DNA from: CAYMFD01 sp964389475
Lineage (GTDB): Bacteria; Bacteroidota; Bacteroidia; Chitinophagales; Saprospiraceae
NCBI GenBank assembly: GCA_964389475.1
Contig: CAYMFD010000065.1
Coordinates: forward strand, 1-21,169
Direction of reading: 5' to 3'
DNA length: 21,169 nucleotides
Within the stretch, counting starts at the first letter, position 1; each line of letters starts with the position of its first letter. The notes beneath the pieces are model-generated. The model saw nothing but the letters and a program-made list of their open reading frames with translations. It made no database searches and was not told the DNA's origin. Positions 1 through 8,731 of the stretch are shown piece after piece. Position numbers and translations under genes: made by a program.

Positions 1-1931
1 TGACAGACTGTATGGGCAATGTGCTCGCTACAGAGACGACAGATGCAGACGGATTCTACTTCTTCAATAACCTGATCCCAGGTGATTACCAGATCAGCTT
101 TGATATCAGTGCTCTACCAGAGGGCTGTGCATTCACTCAGCAAGACCAGGGTGGTGACGATGAGCTAGACAGTGATGTAGACATCAACGGAGTAGGACCA
201 TGTACGACGATCCAAGGAGGTGACTTTGACAGTACCTACGATGCAGGTCTACTTGTACTAGTAGATATCGGAGACTTCGTATGGCATGACCTAGACGGTG
301 ACGGTGTACAAGATGCAGGTGAGCCGGGTCTAGCAGGTGTTGATGTATTCTTATTCGATGCGGATGGCAACGTCCTAGAGATGACGACTACAGATGCTAA
401 TGGTAACTACCTATTCGAAAACCTATACCCAGGTGATTACTACATCGCATTCGAAGATCCAGAAGACTTTGAGTTGACGTTTGCTGATAATGGCGGAGAT
501 CTAGTAGACAGTGATGTTACTAACTCGATCCCTAGCTCATTCGGTAGCACGACTGACATCTTCACGATAGAGTTTGGTCAGGATGATGATCTGAGCTTTG
601 ATGCAGGTTACTTCATGTGTGTGCCTATCGGGCAGTACGTATGGTACGATGTGGACGAGGATGATATCCGTGACTTTACGGAGAACGGTATCAACGGTCT
701 ACAGGTTAACCTATACAGACGTGTCAATGGTACATTCGAGCTATGGGATACTTACACGACAGGACTACAGCCAGGAACACCATCTACGGATGGATACTTC
801 AAGTTCTGTGCTCCTCCAGGTGAGTACTACGTAGGCATAGATCTACCACCATACGGTCTAGTACCTGCTAATGAGAATGTATTTGGTTTCGTACCATTGA
901 ATACACCTGGTGAGCAGTTTACAGATAGTGATCTCAACAGAAATGGTCGCACGCCAAACTTCACAGTAAGAAGTGGTGACGATGTATGTACGATCGGCGC
1001 GGGTTACTACCCGATGGCGACAGCAGGTAACCTCGTATGGTTTGATGCTAATGCCAATGGTCGTCAGGATGTATCTGAGCCTACAGTGCCAGACGTAGTT
1101 GTTGAACTGATTGATATGACTACATCGGAGGTAGTAGAGCAGACAGTGACTAATAATGCTGGTATCTACGGATTTGAGCAACTACAGGCTAGAGACTACT
1201 ACATGCGATTTACACCACCATCAGGCTACACGTTTACGGCGCCTAACAGTGGTGATGAGGCGATGGATAGTGATGTTGACAATACTTACGGAGCTCGTAC
1301 GACATCTGCTCGCACATTTGTGCCAGGTGGAGACAATCCTAACATTGATGCAGGTCTAGTTGCAGGTGTACTACCAGTTGAGTGGTTAGACTTTACAGCT
1401 AGAACTCAAGACGACGGTACCCACCTACTGAGATGGGCGACCGCACAAGAGGTCAATGCGAGTCACTTTGAGGTAGAGCGATCTATCGATGGTGATGAGT
1501 GGACGACGCTAGGTGAGGTCAAGGCTGCAGGTACTAGTGCTGAGGAGCAATGGTATAGCTACCAAGATGCTGATACAGAGACGGCAGGAGAGTACACTTA
1601 CCGTATCAAGCAACTAGATGTTGACGGTACAGCGGACTATAGTGTAGAGAGAAGCTTACTAGTAGAGCAGGAGAAAGGCTTTGCGGTCTATCCTAATCCT
1701 ACTAGCGGTGATATCACTGTAGACTACGAGGTAAGCGGTAGAGGTGAAGTAAGTGTTGATATCCTAGATATCACAGGTGCTTTACTCAGAAGCCAAGTAT
1801 TCTCTGATGATGCAGATGCAGGATTATACTCAGAGTCACTTGACATGAGCATGTATCCTCCAGGTATCTATACTGTCAGAATCAACTTGCCATCAGAGTC
1901 ACTACATACCAATGTGATACTGGTCAAGTAA
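1..1931 (+). CDS. SdrD B-like multidomain surface protein with T9SS sorting domain (5' partial)
   Basis: The frame is open to the left edge, so the N-terminus is missing; the ATG at 12 is internal to a domain. Residues below count from that ATG. There is the end of one SdrD B-like domain (1-80), then three further copies (about 84-200, 205-332, 337-449). Each opens with a G-x-x-V-W-x-D pattern followed by an acidic D-x-D/N-x-D/G-x-x-D stretch, has a GxYxF/GDYY core, and ends in D-A-G or G-A-G-Y. Such domains are Ca-binding beta-sandwich stalks in surface adhesins. Residues 453-550 form the fibronectin-like module that opens LPVEWLDFTA and is common before T9SS tails. Residues 557-639 (VYPNPTSGD ... 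GIYTVRI) are a type A sorting domain, so the protein is probably exported across the outer membrane and anchored or released. Its ligand is unknown. The product is likely much longer than seen here. Confidence 0.9.
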   Translation, partial: TDCMGNVLATETTDADGFYFFNNLIPGDYQISFDISALPEGCAFTQQDQGGDDELDSDVDINGVGPCTTIQGGDFDSTYDAGLLVLVDIGDFVWHDLDGDGVQDAGEPGLAGVDVFLFDADGNVLEMTTTDANGNYLFENLYPGDYYIAFEDPEDFELTFADNGGDLVDSDVTNSIPSSFGSTTDIFTIEFGQDDDLSFDAGYFMCVPIGQYVWYDVDEDDIRDFTENGINGLQVNLYRRVNGTFELWDTYTTGLQPGTPSTDGYFKFCAPPGEYYVGIDLPPYGLVPANENVFGFVPLNTPGEQFTDSDLNRNGRTPNFTVRSGDDVCTIGAGYYPMATAGNLVWFDANANGRQDVSEPTVPDVVVELIDMTTSEVVEQTVTNNAGIYGFEQLQARDYYMRFTPPSGYTFTAPNSGDEAMDSDVDNTYGARTTSARTFVPGGDNPNIDAGLVAGVLPVEWLDFTARTQDDGTHLLRWATAQEVNASHFEVERSIDGDEWTTLGEVKAAGTSAEEQWYSYQDADTETAGEYTYRIKQLDVDGTADYSVERSLLVEQEKGFAVYPNPTSGDITVDYEVSGRGEVSVDILDITGALLRSQVFSDDADAGLYSESLDMSMYPPGIYTVRINLPSESLHTNVILVK

Positions 1932-1952
1932 GACTATACTCATTTAGGCTTT

Positions 1953-2052
1953 NNNNNNNNNNNNNNNNNNNNNNNNNNNNNNNNNNNNNNNNNNNNNNNN
2001 NNNNNNNNNNNNNNNNNNNNNNNNNNNNNNNNNNNNNNNNNNNNNNNNNNNN
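1953..2052. other. Assembly gap (100 N)
   Basis: Exactly 100 undetermined bases, the conventional placeholder for a scaffold gap of unknown size. It removes the 5' part of the following decarboxylase gene and anything between the two genes. Neighbourhood arguments across it are not safe. Confidence 0.99.
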
Positions 2053-3177
2053 CCTATGGCCATCTATGAGATGGGACCTTCAGCTGCGGTGATAGAGCGA
2101 GTCGTTGTCAACTGGATGCTGAGCAAGGTAGGATGGCACGATGGTCAGCAATTAAGTGCTACACCTGCACTCGCCGGTGGGGTACTTACGCATGGTGGCT
2201 CCATGGCTAACCTTACTGCATTGCTAGCCGCAAGGTCAGCCGCCGCACCGCAGGCCTGGCAGCGTGGTAATCCGCCCAACTTATGCGTTATCGGCAGTAA
2301 AGTAGCACACTACAGTATCGCTCGCGCTGTCAGTATCATGGGTCTGGGTAGCGACGCCTTGATACCCGTAGATACGGATGATAATGAGGTCCTCAAGGCT
2401 GATGACCTCGCCAGGGCATACCGTCTAGCGCTAGATCGTGGTCAGACGGTAATGGCAGTTATCGCCAATGCCTGCGCCACATCCACGGGGCTGTACGATC
2501 CTATCGAGGAGATCGGGGAGTTTTGCCAGGAGCATGGCTTGTGGTACCACATAGATGGTGCACACGGGGCCTCAGCTCTAGTCAGCGATGAGACCAAGCA
2601 CTTAATGGCTGGAGCTCACCTCGCTAATAGTATGATCTGGGATACGCATAAGATGCTACGTACCTCGACTCTCGCAGCAGCGGTCCTTTTTAAAGATCGA
2701 CATCACATGGCTAGTGCTTTTGATCAGAAGGGGAGCTACCTCTTCCATGAGAAAGAGCAGCCGGGTATCGACACCATGGCCTACACGATCGAATGTACCA
2801 AGGCCGGCCTCGGTACCAAGCTGTTTTGGTCACTAGCAGCAGAGGGCGAGCAGGCGACAGCAGCTTTCGTAGCATCGAGGTACAGTCTGGCAGGACGCTA
2901 TGCTGAGCAGATGGCTACCCATGATGACTTCGACGTACCCTACCACCCCGAGGCTAATATACTGTGCTTTAGGTATCGGCCCGCTGATAGCAACCAGTTG
3001 CAGCTGGCACTACGCAATAGGATGGTGACGAGAGGCAAGTTTTACATAACGAGCACAGAGGTATGTGGCATACGCTACTTGCGACTCGTATTGATTAACC
3101 CTTATACAGATGAGTCGCACCTACCTGCCCTCATAGACGAGGTGCGGGCAGCCTATGACTCCCTGAGTACAGTCTGA
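2053..3177 (+). CDS. Group II pyridoxal-phosphate-dependent amino acid decarboxylase (5' partial)
   Basis: A fold-type I PLP decarboxylase of the glutamate / aromatic amino acid / 2,4-diaminobutyrate decarboxylase group. The frame is open into the N gap; the first ATG (2056) opens MAIYEMGPSAAVIERVV, which in this family lies roughly 100 residues into the protein, so the N-terminus is lost. Visible signatures, counted from that Met: THGGSMANLTAL (46-57, phosphate-binding loop), AHYS (84-87, the His that stacks on PLP), HIDGAHG (165-171, Asp contacting the pyridine nitrogen) and DTHKML (196-201) with Lys199 as the expected Schiff-base lysine. The remaining 373 residues fit a family of about 470-500. 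The substrate cannot be fixed from the sequence; the PLP motifs are intact, so it is probably active when complete. Confidence 0.88.
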   Translation, partial: PMAIYEMGPSAAVIERVVVNWMLSKVGWHDGQQLSATPALAGGVLTHGGSMANLTALLAARSAAAPQAWQRGNPPNLCVIGSKVAHYSIARAVSIMGLGSDALIPVDTDDNEVLKADDLARAYRLALDRGQTVMAVIANACATSTGLYDPIEEIGEFCQEHGLWYHIDGAHGASALVSDETKHLMAGAHLANSMIWDTHKMLRTSTLAAAVLFKDRHHMASAFDQKGSYLFHEKEQPGIDTMAYTIECTKAGLGTKLFWSLAAEGEQATAAFVASRYSLAGRYAEQMATHDDFDVPYHPEANILCFRYRPADSNQLQLALRNRMVTRGKFYITSTEVCGIRYLRLVLINPYTDESHLPALIDEVRAAYDSLSTV

Positions 3178-3562
3178 AAGTCGTTTGATGGAGTGCTGTG
3201 ATGGATGGCCTACACAGGGTGCATCTCAAAATGCAGTTTTATATTCTTGAACACTGACTAATGCTCTGGGCAGGGTTATTGGTGGCCACAAAGATGCGTC
3301 GCTGTACAGCAATAGGTAAGCGAATGGCAAAATGTGCGGCTTTTACACCCCAAGAAAAAGGTGAGTGGCAATCATCAACCATGGAGTTGGTTTTTATCCC
3401 AAGTACAGCCAAGAAATAGTAAAAGGAAAGCAATTTTGATTCAGTAGCGAACGGTACTGGCGCTGCATTATACGGTGGTAAACATTGACTTTTTTGTAGC
3501 TCTACACTCTTTTGACAATTGTGATTGTGCCAGTAATTGCCTTACAGCGACAAGCTTTTTTG

Positions 3563-3592
3563 ATTACTTTTTCAGCAATTGGAAAAAGTAAT
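3563..3592. repeat. Perfect 11-bp inverted repeat, 8-base loop
   Basis: ATTACTTTTTC at 3563-3573 is mirrored by GAAAAAGTAAT at 3582-3592 around the loop AGCAATTG; G-T pairs could extend the stem by two. There is no T-run after it on either strand, so an intrinsic terminator is not clearly supported. It could be an mRNA hairpin, a protein-binding site or the relic of an element end. Confidence 0.55.
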
Positions 3593-3673
3593 TGGCCCGT
3601 CGCGCCAGTGCGACAATGACATGCGAGAACCAAGATGCATAAGATTTGAGTTGAAGAAATATGACTGCTATTT

Positions 3674-3714
3674 GTGTCTCAAGATATACTATGCGGCAAG
3701 CTAGTGTCTCAAGA
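3674..3714. repeat. 11-bp direct repeat pair, 30-bp period
   Basis: GTGTCTCAAGA occurs at 3674-3684 and again at 3704-3714. Only two copies are seen. It may be a tandem activator site or chance. Confidence 0.4.
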
Positions 3715-3804
3715 AGAATTATTGCAGGGATTCTGCATATTGAGCTACACCTGCTACACTTGCCCCCAGCCGATATCAAAAGGTAACCGTAGTTTAGCGG
3801 CGTT

Positions 3805-5289
3805 ATGCCGATATCCAAAACAGATCAGATCTTTGCATTAATCAAGTCGCTCTCCACGGCGGAGAAGCGTCACTTTAGGATATATGCTCAGCGTCAGTCC
3901 GACGGTGGGGACCTCCTCTATCTCAAGCTGTTTGACCTTTTAGACAAGCAGAAGACCCTCGACGAGCGAAAACTCTTCGTCAAGATACCCAAGCCAAAAC
4001 TGCCCAATCTCAAGCGTCACTTATACTCGCAGATACTCATCAGTCTCCGACTACTCCAGCGCAAACACCAGCAGGCGATACAAGTGCGAGAGTACATCGA
4101 CTTTGCCCACATACTCTACGGTAAGGGCTTATATCACCAGTCGCTTAAGATCCTTGCTAGGGCAGACAAGGTCGCTCTCAAGATAGCGGATGACGTGCTG
4201 CGCCTGCAGATCGTAGAATTTGCCAAGGTGATAGAATCTAGGCATATCACTAGGTCGGGTAGCCCCCAGGTCGTATCCCTAGCCGAGGAGACTAGGACAT
4301 TGCTACGGCGTATCAATACCAATCTCAACCTGAGTAACCTGAGACTAGAGACGCATGGGTGGTATATCACCAAGGGCCATGTGCGGAGTGATGCTGAGGC
4401 AGATGACCTACGGCAGTACTGGGAGGAGATCCACCCAGAGATCAATATGGATAATCTTAATACCGTAGACAAAGCCTACTACTATCAGGCTCGTGTCTGG
4501 TACCATTTTACCTTGTACGAGTGGCAAGAGGTATTGGACTATGCGCAGCTGTGGGTCTCCTTGTTTAAGGTACAGACAGCGGATGCCAACCGAGATACCA
4601 ATATCCTGATGCGTGGCTACCACTACCTGCTTACCGCCCACTTTAATCTAGGCCATGTACAGGAGTACGGCGTCATATTGCAGGAGCTCGAGGACTACCG
4701 CCATCAGCACTATCGTCGATTTAATAAGAATACGCAGATTATCAGTTTTCTTTATGTCCATAATGGGCGACTCAATAAGTACATCCTCTCTCGGCAGTAT
4801 GCCCGAGGTCTAGAGGTGGTGCCTAGCACACTAGCTAGGATTAGGCGGTATCGTGACCTGCTTGATGATCATAGGATCCTGGTTTTTTACTTTAAGATTG
4901 CCATACTCTATATCATGGCTCAGCGACCCGAGGATGCAATCACCTACCTACGCAAGATCACACATACGGAGCTTATCAACCTGAGGGAGGACCTGCAAGT
5001 ATATGCCCGCCTTGCTTTTCTCATGGCACACTATGATGCTGGTAATGATGACTTAATGGCCTACCTCGTACAGGAGGTGAGGGTGGGACTGAGTAAGTTG
5101 TCGCAAGAGTCTGTCCTGCAGATTGAGTTGCCAGACTTCTTTGCCAAAATAGCCAGCGTGCCACTCACAGAACGTAAGACTACCTTTCGACGCTTTTACG
5201 ATCGCATGCGAGTGCTAGGGGAGGATTTGTATGAAAAGAGGGCATTTCTGTACCTTGATATTTTTACGTGGCTGGAGCGGAAGATCTAG
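3805..5289 (+). CDS. All-helical TPR-like hypothetical protein
   Basis: A 494-residue protein with no signal peptide or membrane segment, so it should be cytoplasmic. It opens MPISKTDQIFALIKSLSTAEKR and continues with charged amphipathic helices. From about residue 110 there are TPR-like hairpins (ILYGKGLYHQSLKILARA; a YYYQARVWYHFTLYEWQEV segment; AILYIMAQRPEDAITYLRKI). The opening pattern, a 'LIKSLS..EKR.F' helix followed by a 'YLKLFD..DKQ' helix, resembles an uncharacterised family I associate with Bacteroidota genomes; that recognition is from memory. Such solenoids usually mediate protein contacts. No catalytic motif is visible and I do not assign a function. The ATG at 3805 is the first in frame and fits the conserved opening. 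It stands alone between two long intergenic regions. Confidence 0.8.
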   Translation: MPISKTDQIFALIKSLSTAEKRHFRIYAQRQSDGGDLLYLKLFDLLDKQKTLDERKLFVKIPKPKLPNLKRHLYSQILISLRLLQRKHQQAIQVREYIDFAHILYGKGLYHQSLKILARADKVALKIADDVLRLQIVEFAKVIESRHITRSGSPQVVSLAEETRTLLRRINTNLNLSNLRLETHGWYITKGHVRSDAEADDLRQYWEEIHPEINMDNLNTVDKAYYYQARVWYHFTLYEWQEVLDYAQLWVSLFKVQTADANRDTNILMRGYHYLLTAHFNLGHVQEYGVILQELEDYRHQHYRRFNKNTQIISFLYVHNGRLNKYILSRQYARGLEVVPSTLARIRRYRDLLDDHRILVFYFKIAILYIMAQRPEDAITYLRKITHTELINLREDLQVYARLAFLMAHYDAGNDDLMAYLVQEVRVGLSKLSQESVLQIELPDFFAKIASVPLTERKTTFRRFYDRMRVLGEDLYEKRAFLYLDIFTWLERKI

Positions 5290-5390
5290 TATCAGGGCTA
5301 GAATCTGACTTGTTTTCAATAATTAAAATACTGTGAAAATCAGCGTGCGAGGCCTACATCAAGCCTCCGTCATCGTTCGTATATAAGTAT

Positions 5391-5398
5391 TACCTTTG
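5391..5398 (+). promoter_or_regulatory. Bacteroidota-type -7 box for the bamD operon
   Basis: TACCTTTG is an exact match to TAnnTTTG, 47 bases before the bamD ATG. No convincing TTG (-33) element lies about 20 bases upstream, so the promoter is supported by the -7 box and its position only. Confidence 0.55.
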
Positions 5399-5445
5399 CA
5401 GACGCTTAAGCAGCCACGTGCTGTAGAGGCTACACTAAATAATCT

Positions 5446-6234
5446 ATGCGATACTTTTCTTTCCTCGTTTTTGCCATTTGTGTGCTATCGTCCTGTAAGT
5501 CACAGTTCGAGACCGTCAGAAGTAGTAATGACCCTAAGCTGATACTTAAAGCAGCAGACCAGTACTACACTGAGAAGGACTACTACAAGGCGCAGGCACT
5601 ATATGAGCTGTCTATTCCTTTCTTTAGAGGTAAGGCCGAGGCAGAGGACCTTTTTTACAATTACGCCTACACCCACTACTACCTAGAGGAGTACATACTG
5701 GCGTCTCACTATTTTAAGCAGTTTTCACAGACTTTCTACAACAGTGAGCGGCGTGAGGAAGCGGCCTTTATGGCGGCATATAGCAACTATGAGTTGTCGC
5801 CTAACTCCAAGCTAGATCAGACCTTTACGCAGAAGGCGATAGATGGCCTCCAAGAGTTCGTCAATGCCTACCCTCGCAGTGAGCGGATAGAGCAGTGCAA
5901 CGAGATAATGGATGACCTCAGGCTCAAGCAAGAGAAGAAAGCCTTTGATCAAGGTGCCCTATACTTTAAGATATCGCAGTACCAGTCGGCGCTAGCGTCC
6001 TTCGAGATCATGCTCAAGGACTATCCAGAGAGTAAGCGAGCAGAGGAGGTAAGGATGATGATGATTAAGGCGAGCTATATCCTAGCTGATAATAGCTACA
6101 TCGATAAGAAGAAGGAGCGGTATGACCATACCGTCAAACTATACAACGACTACGTAAAGCGTCATGGTAAGAGCAAAGAAGCTCGTAAGATTTACAATGA
6201 TGCTATCTCAAAACTAGAAAAACTCGGAGCATGA
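5446..6234 (+). CDS. bamD: Outer membrane assembly lipoprotein BamD
   Basis: BamD is the essential TPR lipoprotein of the Bam complex, which inserts beta-barrel proteins into the outer membrane. The 262-residue product starts with a short hydrophobic segment and the lipobox LSSC, with Cys17 as the lipidation site. After that come TPR-like helices (KAADQYYTEKDYYKAQALYE; YNYAYTHYYLEEYILASHYF; FKISQYQSALASFEIMLKDYPES), the usual BamD solenoid. Length fits the family (about 240-290). It is first in a five-gene operon, overlapping rpoZ by four bases (ATGA), and the order bamD-rpoZ-coaBC-porD is one I recognise from Bacteroidota. Generic TPR lipoproteins can look similar, but the context makes BamD the best call. 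Confidence 0.9.
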   Translation: MRYFSFLVFAICVLSSCKSQFETVRSSNDPKLILKAADQYYTEKDYYKAQALYELSIPFFRGKAEAEDLFYNYAYTHYYLEEYILASHYFKQFSQTFYNSERREEAAFMAAYSNYELSPNSKLDQTFTQKAIDGLQEFVNAYPRSERIEQCNEIMDDLRLKQEKKAFDQGALYFKISQYQSALASFEIMLKDYPESKRAEEVRMMMIKASYILADNSYIDKKKERYDHTVKLYNDYVKRHGKSKEARKIYNDAISKLEKLGA

Positions 6235-6590
6235 GCGATATCAAGTCAAAAGTTCAAAACATAGACCCCAACGTATCAGCTAAAGATGTCAAGTCAATAG
6301 CAGCGAAGTCTAGCAATATCTACGAATCTCTAGCTGTAATCAGTAAGCGTGCTACACAGGTTGCTACGGATCTCAAGAGAGAGCTCAATGGCAAGCTAGA
6401 GGAGTTTGCCGTTACAACTGACACGATCGAGGAGGTGCTAGAAAACAAGGAACAGATAGAGATCTCAAAGTTTTACGAGAGACTACCTAACCCTGCCGTG
6501 ATCGCGTACACTGAGTTTATGAATGAAGACCTCGAGTACCGCTACAGAGACACGTCTGAGGTCAAGACGGAGGATGAGTCAGAGGCATAA
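6231..6590 (+). CDS. rpoZ: DNA-directed RNA polymerase omega subunit, Bacteroidota type
   Basis: A 119-residue Rpb6/omega-family protein. Omega aids folding and assembly of the beta' subunit of RNA polymerase. The diagnostic part is NIYESLAVISKRATQVA (about residues 29-45), equivalent to the conserved omega helix that contacts beta', followed by EFAVTTDTIEEVLENKEQIEISKFYERLP, typical of Bacteroidota omega proteins. The C-terminal tail is acidic. It overlaps bamD by four bases and precedes coaBC by eight, so the genes are probably translationally coupled. Confidence 0.9.
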   Translation: MSDIKSKVQNIDPNVSAKDVKSIAAKSSNIYESLAVISKRATQVATDLKRELNGKLEEFAVTTDTIEEVLENKEQIEISKFYERLPNPAVIAYTEFMNEDLEYRYRDTSEVKTEDESEA

Positions 6591-6598
6591 TCACGCCT

Positions 6599-7807
6599 GT
6601 GCTCAACACACAATCATTACAAGGTAAGAAGGTCATACTGGCCATCACGGGTAGCATAGCCGCGTACAAGGCTGCTACTATTGCACGACTGTTTATCAAG
6701 GCTGGTACTGAGGTACGTGTCCTGATGACGCCATCCGCCACAGGATTTATCAGTCCGCTCACCTTGAGTACACTGACAGGTCACGATGTGGCGACTGACA
6801 TCAGTGATGGCGCCTCGTGGAATAATCATGTAGAGCTAGGCCTCTGGGCTGACGTCTTTTTGATAGCGCCATGCACGGCTACCACCCTAGGTAAGATGGC
6901 TGCCGGTATATGTGATACCATGGTCTTAGCCACTTACCTTTCTGCTAAGTGTCCAGTAATCATAGCACCGGCCATGGACCTCGACATGTGGCGACACCCA
7001 TCCACCCGACGCAATCTAGAGACGATACAGTCCTATGGCGATACGGTCATACCGGTAGGCTATGGTGAGCTAGCTAGTGGTCTCGTGGGAGAGGGTCGTA
7101 TGGCGGAGCCCGAGGAGATCATTGACTTTGTAGCAGACTACCTATCACCAGCACAATCCCTCGCAGGTCGCACTGTCGTCGTTACAGCTGGGCCTACCTA
7201 TGAGAGCCTAGACCCTGTGAGGTACATAGGCAATCACAGCACCGGGACTATGGGCATCGAGATAGCTAGAGCAGCGGCCGCCCTTGGTGCTATCGTCCAC
7301 TTAGTACTAGGCCCCAGTAAAGTGCCCTTACCAGCCGGTATAGAGGTCCAGCATGTACAGTCTGCCCAGCAGATGTATGAGGCAGCCGAGGCCTTACATA
7401 CCGACTGTGATGTCATGGTATTTAGCGCCGCAGTGGCAGACTATCGGCCAGCCGTCGTGTCTAATGCCAAGATCAAGAAAACAGACGACGACCTATCTAT
7501 AGCCCTAGAGCGGACAGTCGATATCGCCAAGACCCTAGGCCAGCGTAAAAAGCCAGGACAGCTACACGTCGGCTTCGCCTTAGAGTCGGACAACGAAGTC
7601 GCCAATGCACAGGCCAAACTAACTCACAAAAACTTTGACCTCATCGTCCTCAACTCGCTCAATGACGTGGGAGCTGGATTTGGCAATACGACCAATAAGG
7701 TGACGGTCATTGATACTAAGGGAGATGTACAGTCGTTTGCATTAATGCATAAGAGAGAACTGGCTGCCAAACTAGTGTCTCGTATCGCCACAGCGCTTAA
7801 CGCCTAG
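6599..7807 (+). CDS. coaBC: Bifunctional phosphopantothenoylcysteine decarboxylase / phosphopantothenate-cysteine ligase
   Basis: CoaBC performs two successive steps of coenzyme A synthesis: joining 4'-phosphopantothenate to cysteine with CTP, then decarboxylating the product with FMN. The 402-residue protein uses a GTG start eight bases after rpoZ; the next residues lead straight into KKVILAITGSIAAYKA, so this start fits. CoaC part (1 to about 182): GSIAAYKA FMN loop, His77 in NNHVELG as the expected catalytic His, and PAMDLDMW (125-131). CoaB part (190-402): TAGPTYESLDPVR with Arg208 and Asn212, AAVADYRP (278-284), and AKIKK (290-294). Two oddities: the GxxACGxxGxGRM signature reads GELASGLVGEGRM, so the Cys matching E. 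coli Dfp Cys158 is Ser160, and the usual SSGKMG reads STGTMG. The length and all other motifs fit a working enzyme. Confidence 0.95.
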   Translation: MLNTQSLQGKKVILAITGSIAAYKAATIARLFIKAGTEVRVLMTPSATGFISPLTLSTLTGHDVATDISDGASWNNHVELGLWADVFLIAPCTATTLGKMAAGICDTMVLATYLSAKCPVIIAPAMDLDMWRHPSTRRNLETIQSYGDTVIPVGYGELASGLVGEGRMAEPEEIIDFVADYLSPAQSLAGRTVVVTAGPTYESLDPVRYIGNHSTGTMGIEIARAAAALGAIVHLVLGPSKVPLPAGIEVQHVQSAQQMYEAAEALHTDCDVMVFSAAVADYRPAVVSNAKIKKTDDDLSIALERTVDIAKTLGQRKKPGQLHVGFALESDNEVANAQAKLTHKNFDLIVLNSLNDVGAGFGNTTNKVTVIDTKGDVQSFALMHKRELAAKLVSRIATALNA

Positions 7808-7818
7808 ATCACAGTCCT

Positions 7819-8727
7819 ATGAGTAAACTATATAACATCCTCGCTAGCCTATTGCTGATCGGTGCCTTGAGTAGTGATTCGTCAGCTCAAGAGCTCAACT
7901 TTGAGGTAGAGATCATAGCGCCTAACCTAGCTACAGCTGACAGGGAGGTCCTTGACCAGCTACAAAACTCCATGCGGGAGTTTATCAATAATACCAAGTG
8001 GACTAACCTAGACTACCAAGAACATGAGAAGATAACAGGCTCCATACAGTACACTATCAAGCAAGATCAGGCCGCTTCCTTCTCTGGTGAGTTGATCATC
8101 CAAGTGGCACGACCTGTCTATAACTCTGAGGAGTTGACCCCCTTGATGAATCATGTGGACCGCAACGTCCAGGTCGCCTTTCAGCCAGACCAGCAGATAC
8201 AGCGTAGTGACCTTGTGTTTACCGATAATCTCAGTTCTATACTGACTTTCTATGTTTATGTCATTTTGGGCCTAGACGGAGACTCGTTTGAGCAGTATGG
8301 TGGTACCGACTACTTCAATATTGCACTTAATACTATGACGGTCATCCCACAGGGGTTAGCATCAGCAGACCGTGGATGGAAGGCCGGTGAAAAATACAAT
8401 CGCAATAGCCTTATCACGAGCATACTCAACGCCAGGGTCAAGCCCTTTAGGCAGGCCTACTACGAGTATCATCGGGAGGGACTAGATAAGATGACGGAGG
8501 ATAGAGGTCGTGCTAGAGCTATCATGGCTAGTGCTATCACGCAGATCGGAGATGTCAATCAGGCCTATCCATATGCACCAGCGTTGGAGATATTTTTCTA
8601 CGCTAAGCGGGGAGAGTTGTCTGATATTTTTGAGGTTGCCCCCAAGGGACAGCGTAAGAAGGTATACGATGTAGCGACTGCCGTTGACCCTATCCTAGCA
8701 GAGGCTCTCCGTAAGCTCAATAACTAG
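7819..8727 (+). CDS. porD: Type IX secretion-associated protein PorD (DUF4835)
   Basis: A 302-residue secreted protein of the DUF4835/PorD family, found in Bacteroidota with the type IX secretion machinery; its molecular role is not settled. The signal peptide ends near SSDSSAQ (about residue 24). The mature start ELNFEVEIIAPN is the family hallmark (QELNa.V.vn). Other family features are LDYQEHEKITGSI, a FYVYVILGLDGDSFEQYGG stretch near the middle and a conserved tryptophan before GEKYNRNSL. It lies 11 bases after coaBC, the usual place for porD. It is consistent with the three T9SS cargo proteins in this window. In related genomes recN often follows porD; here purN follows instead. Confidence 0.88.
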   Translation: MSKLYNILASLLLIGALSSDSSAQELNFEVEIIAPNLATADREVLDQLQNSMREFINNTKWTNLDYQEHEKITGSIQYTIKQDQAASFSGELIIQVARPVYNSEELTPLMNHVDRNVQVAFQPDQQIQRSDLVFTDNLSSILTFYVYVILGLDGDSFEQYGGTDYFNIALNTMTVIPQGLASADRGWKAGEKYNRNSLITSILNARVKPFRQAYYEYHREGLDKMTEDRGRARAIMASAITQIGDVNQAYPYAPALEIFFYAKRGELSDIFEVAPKGQRKKVYDVATAVDPILAEALRKLNN

Positions 8728-8731
8728 ACAC

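Larger units (their letters stand above)
3178..3804. other. 627-bp region without a supported gene
   Basis: No reading frame here has a recognisable domain. The two short minus-strand frames (3239-3433 and 3564-3818) look random and one runs into the neighbouring gene. Composition is more AT-rich than the flanks. Content that can be supported is a perfect 11-bp inverted repeat at 3563-3592 and an 11-bp direct repeat pair at 3674-3714. No clear TAnnTTTG box was found before the gene at 3805. A decayed gene or mobile-element remnant is possible but nothing proves it. Confidence 0.6.

Noticed and set aside
858..1181. Minus-strand frame of 107 codons within the SdrD-B gene
   Set aside because: It is antisense to clear, continuous domain repeats and has no family resemblance.
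3239..3433. Short minus-strand frame of 64 codons in the intergenic region
   Set aside because: No recognisable family, no promoter box, random-looking composition; also considered as a transposase remnant but no DDE or IS motif could be seen.
3563..3592. Intrinsic terminator for the decarboxylase gene
   Set aside because: The stem is AT-rich, nearly 400 bases beyond the stop codon and not followed by a T-run on either strand.
3564..3818. Minus-strand frame of 84 codons overlapping the start of the gene at 3805
   Set aside because: It overlaps the conserved start of the neighbouring protein, ends in the AT-rich hairpin and matches no family I know.
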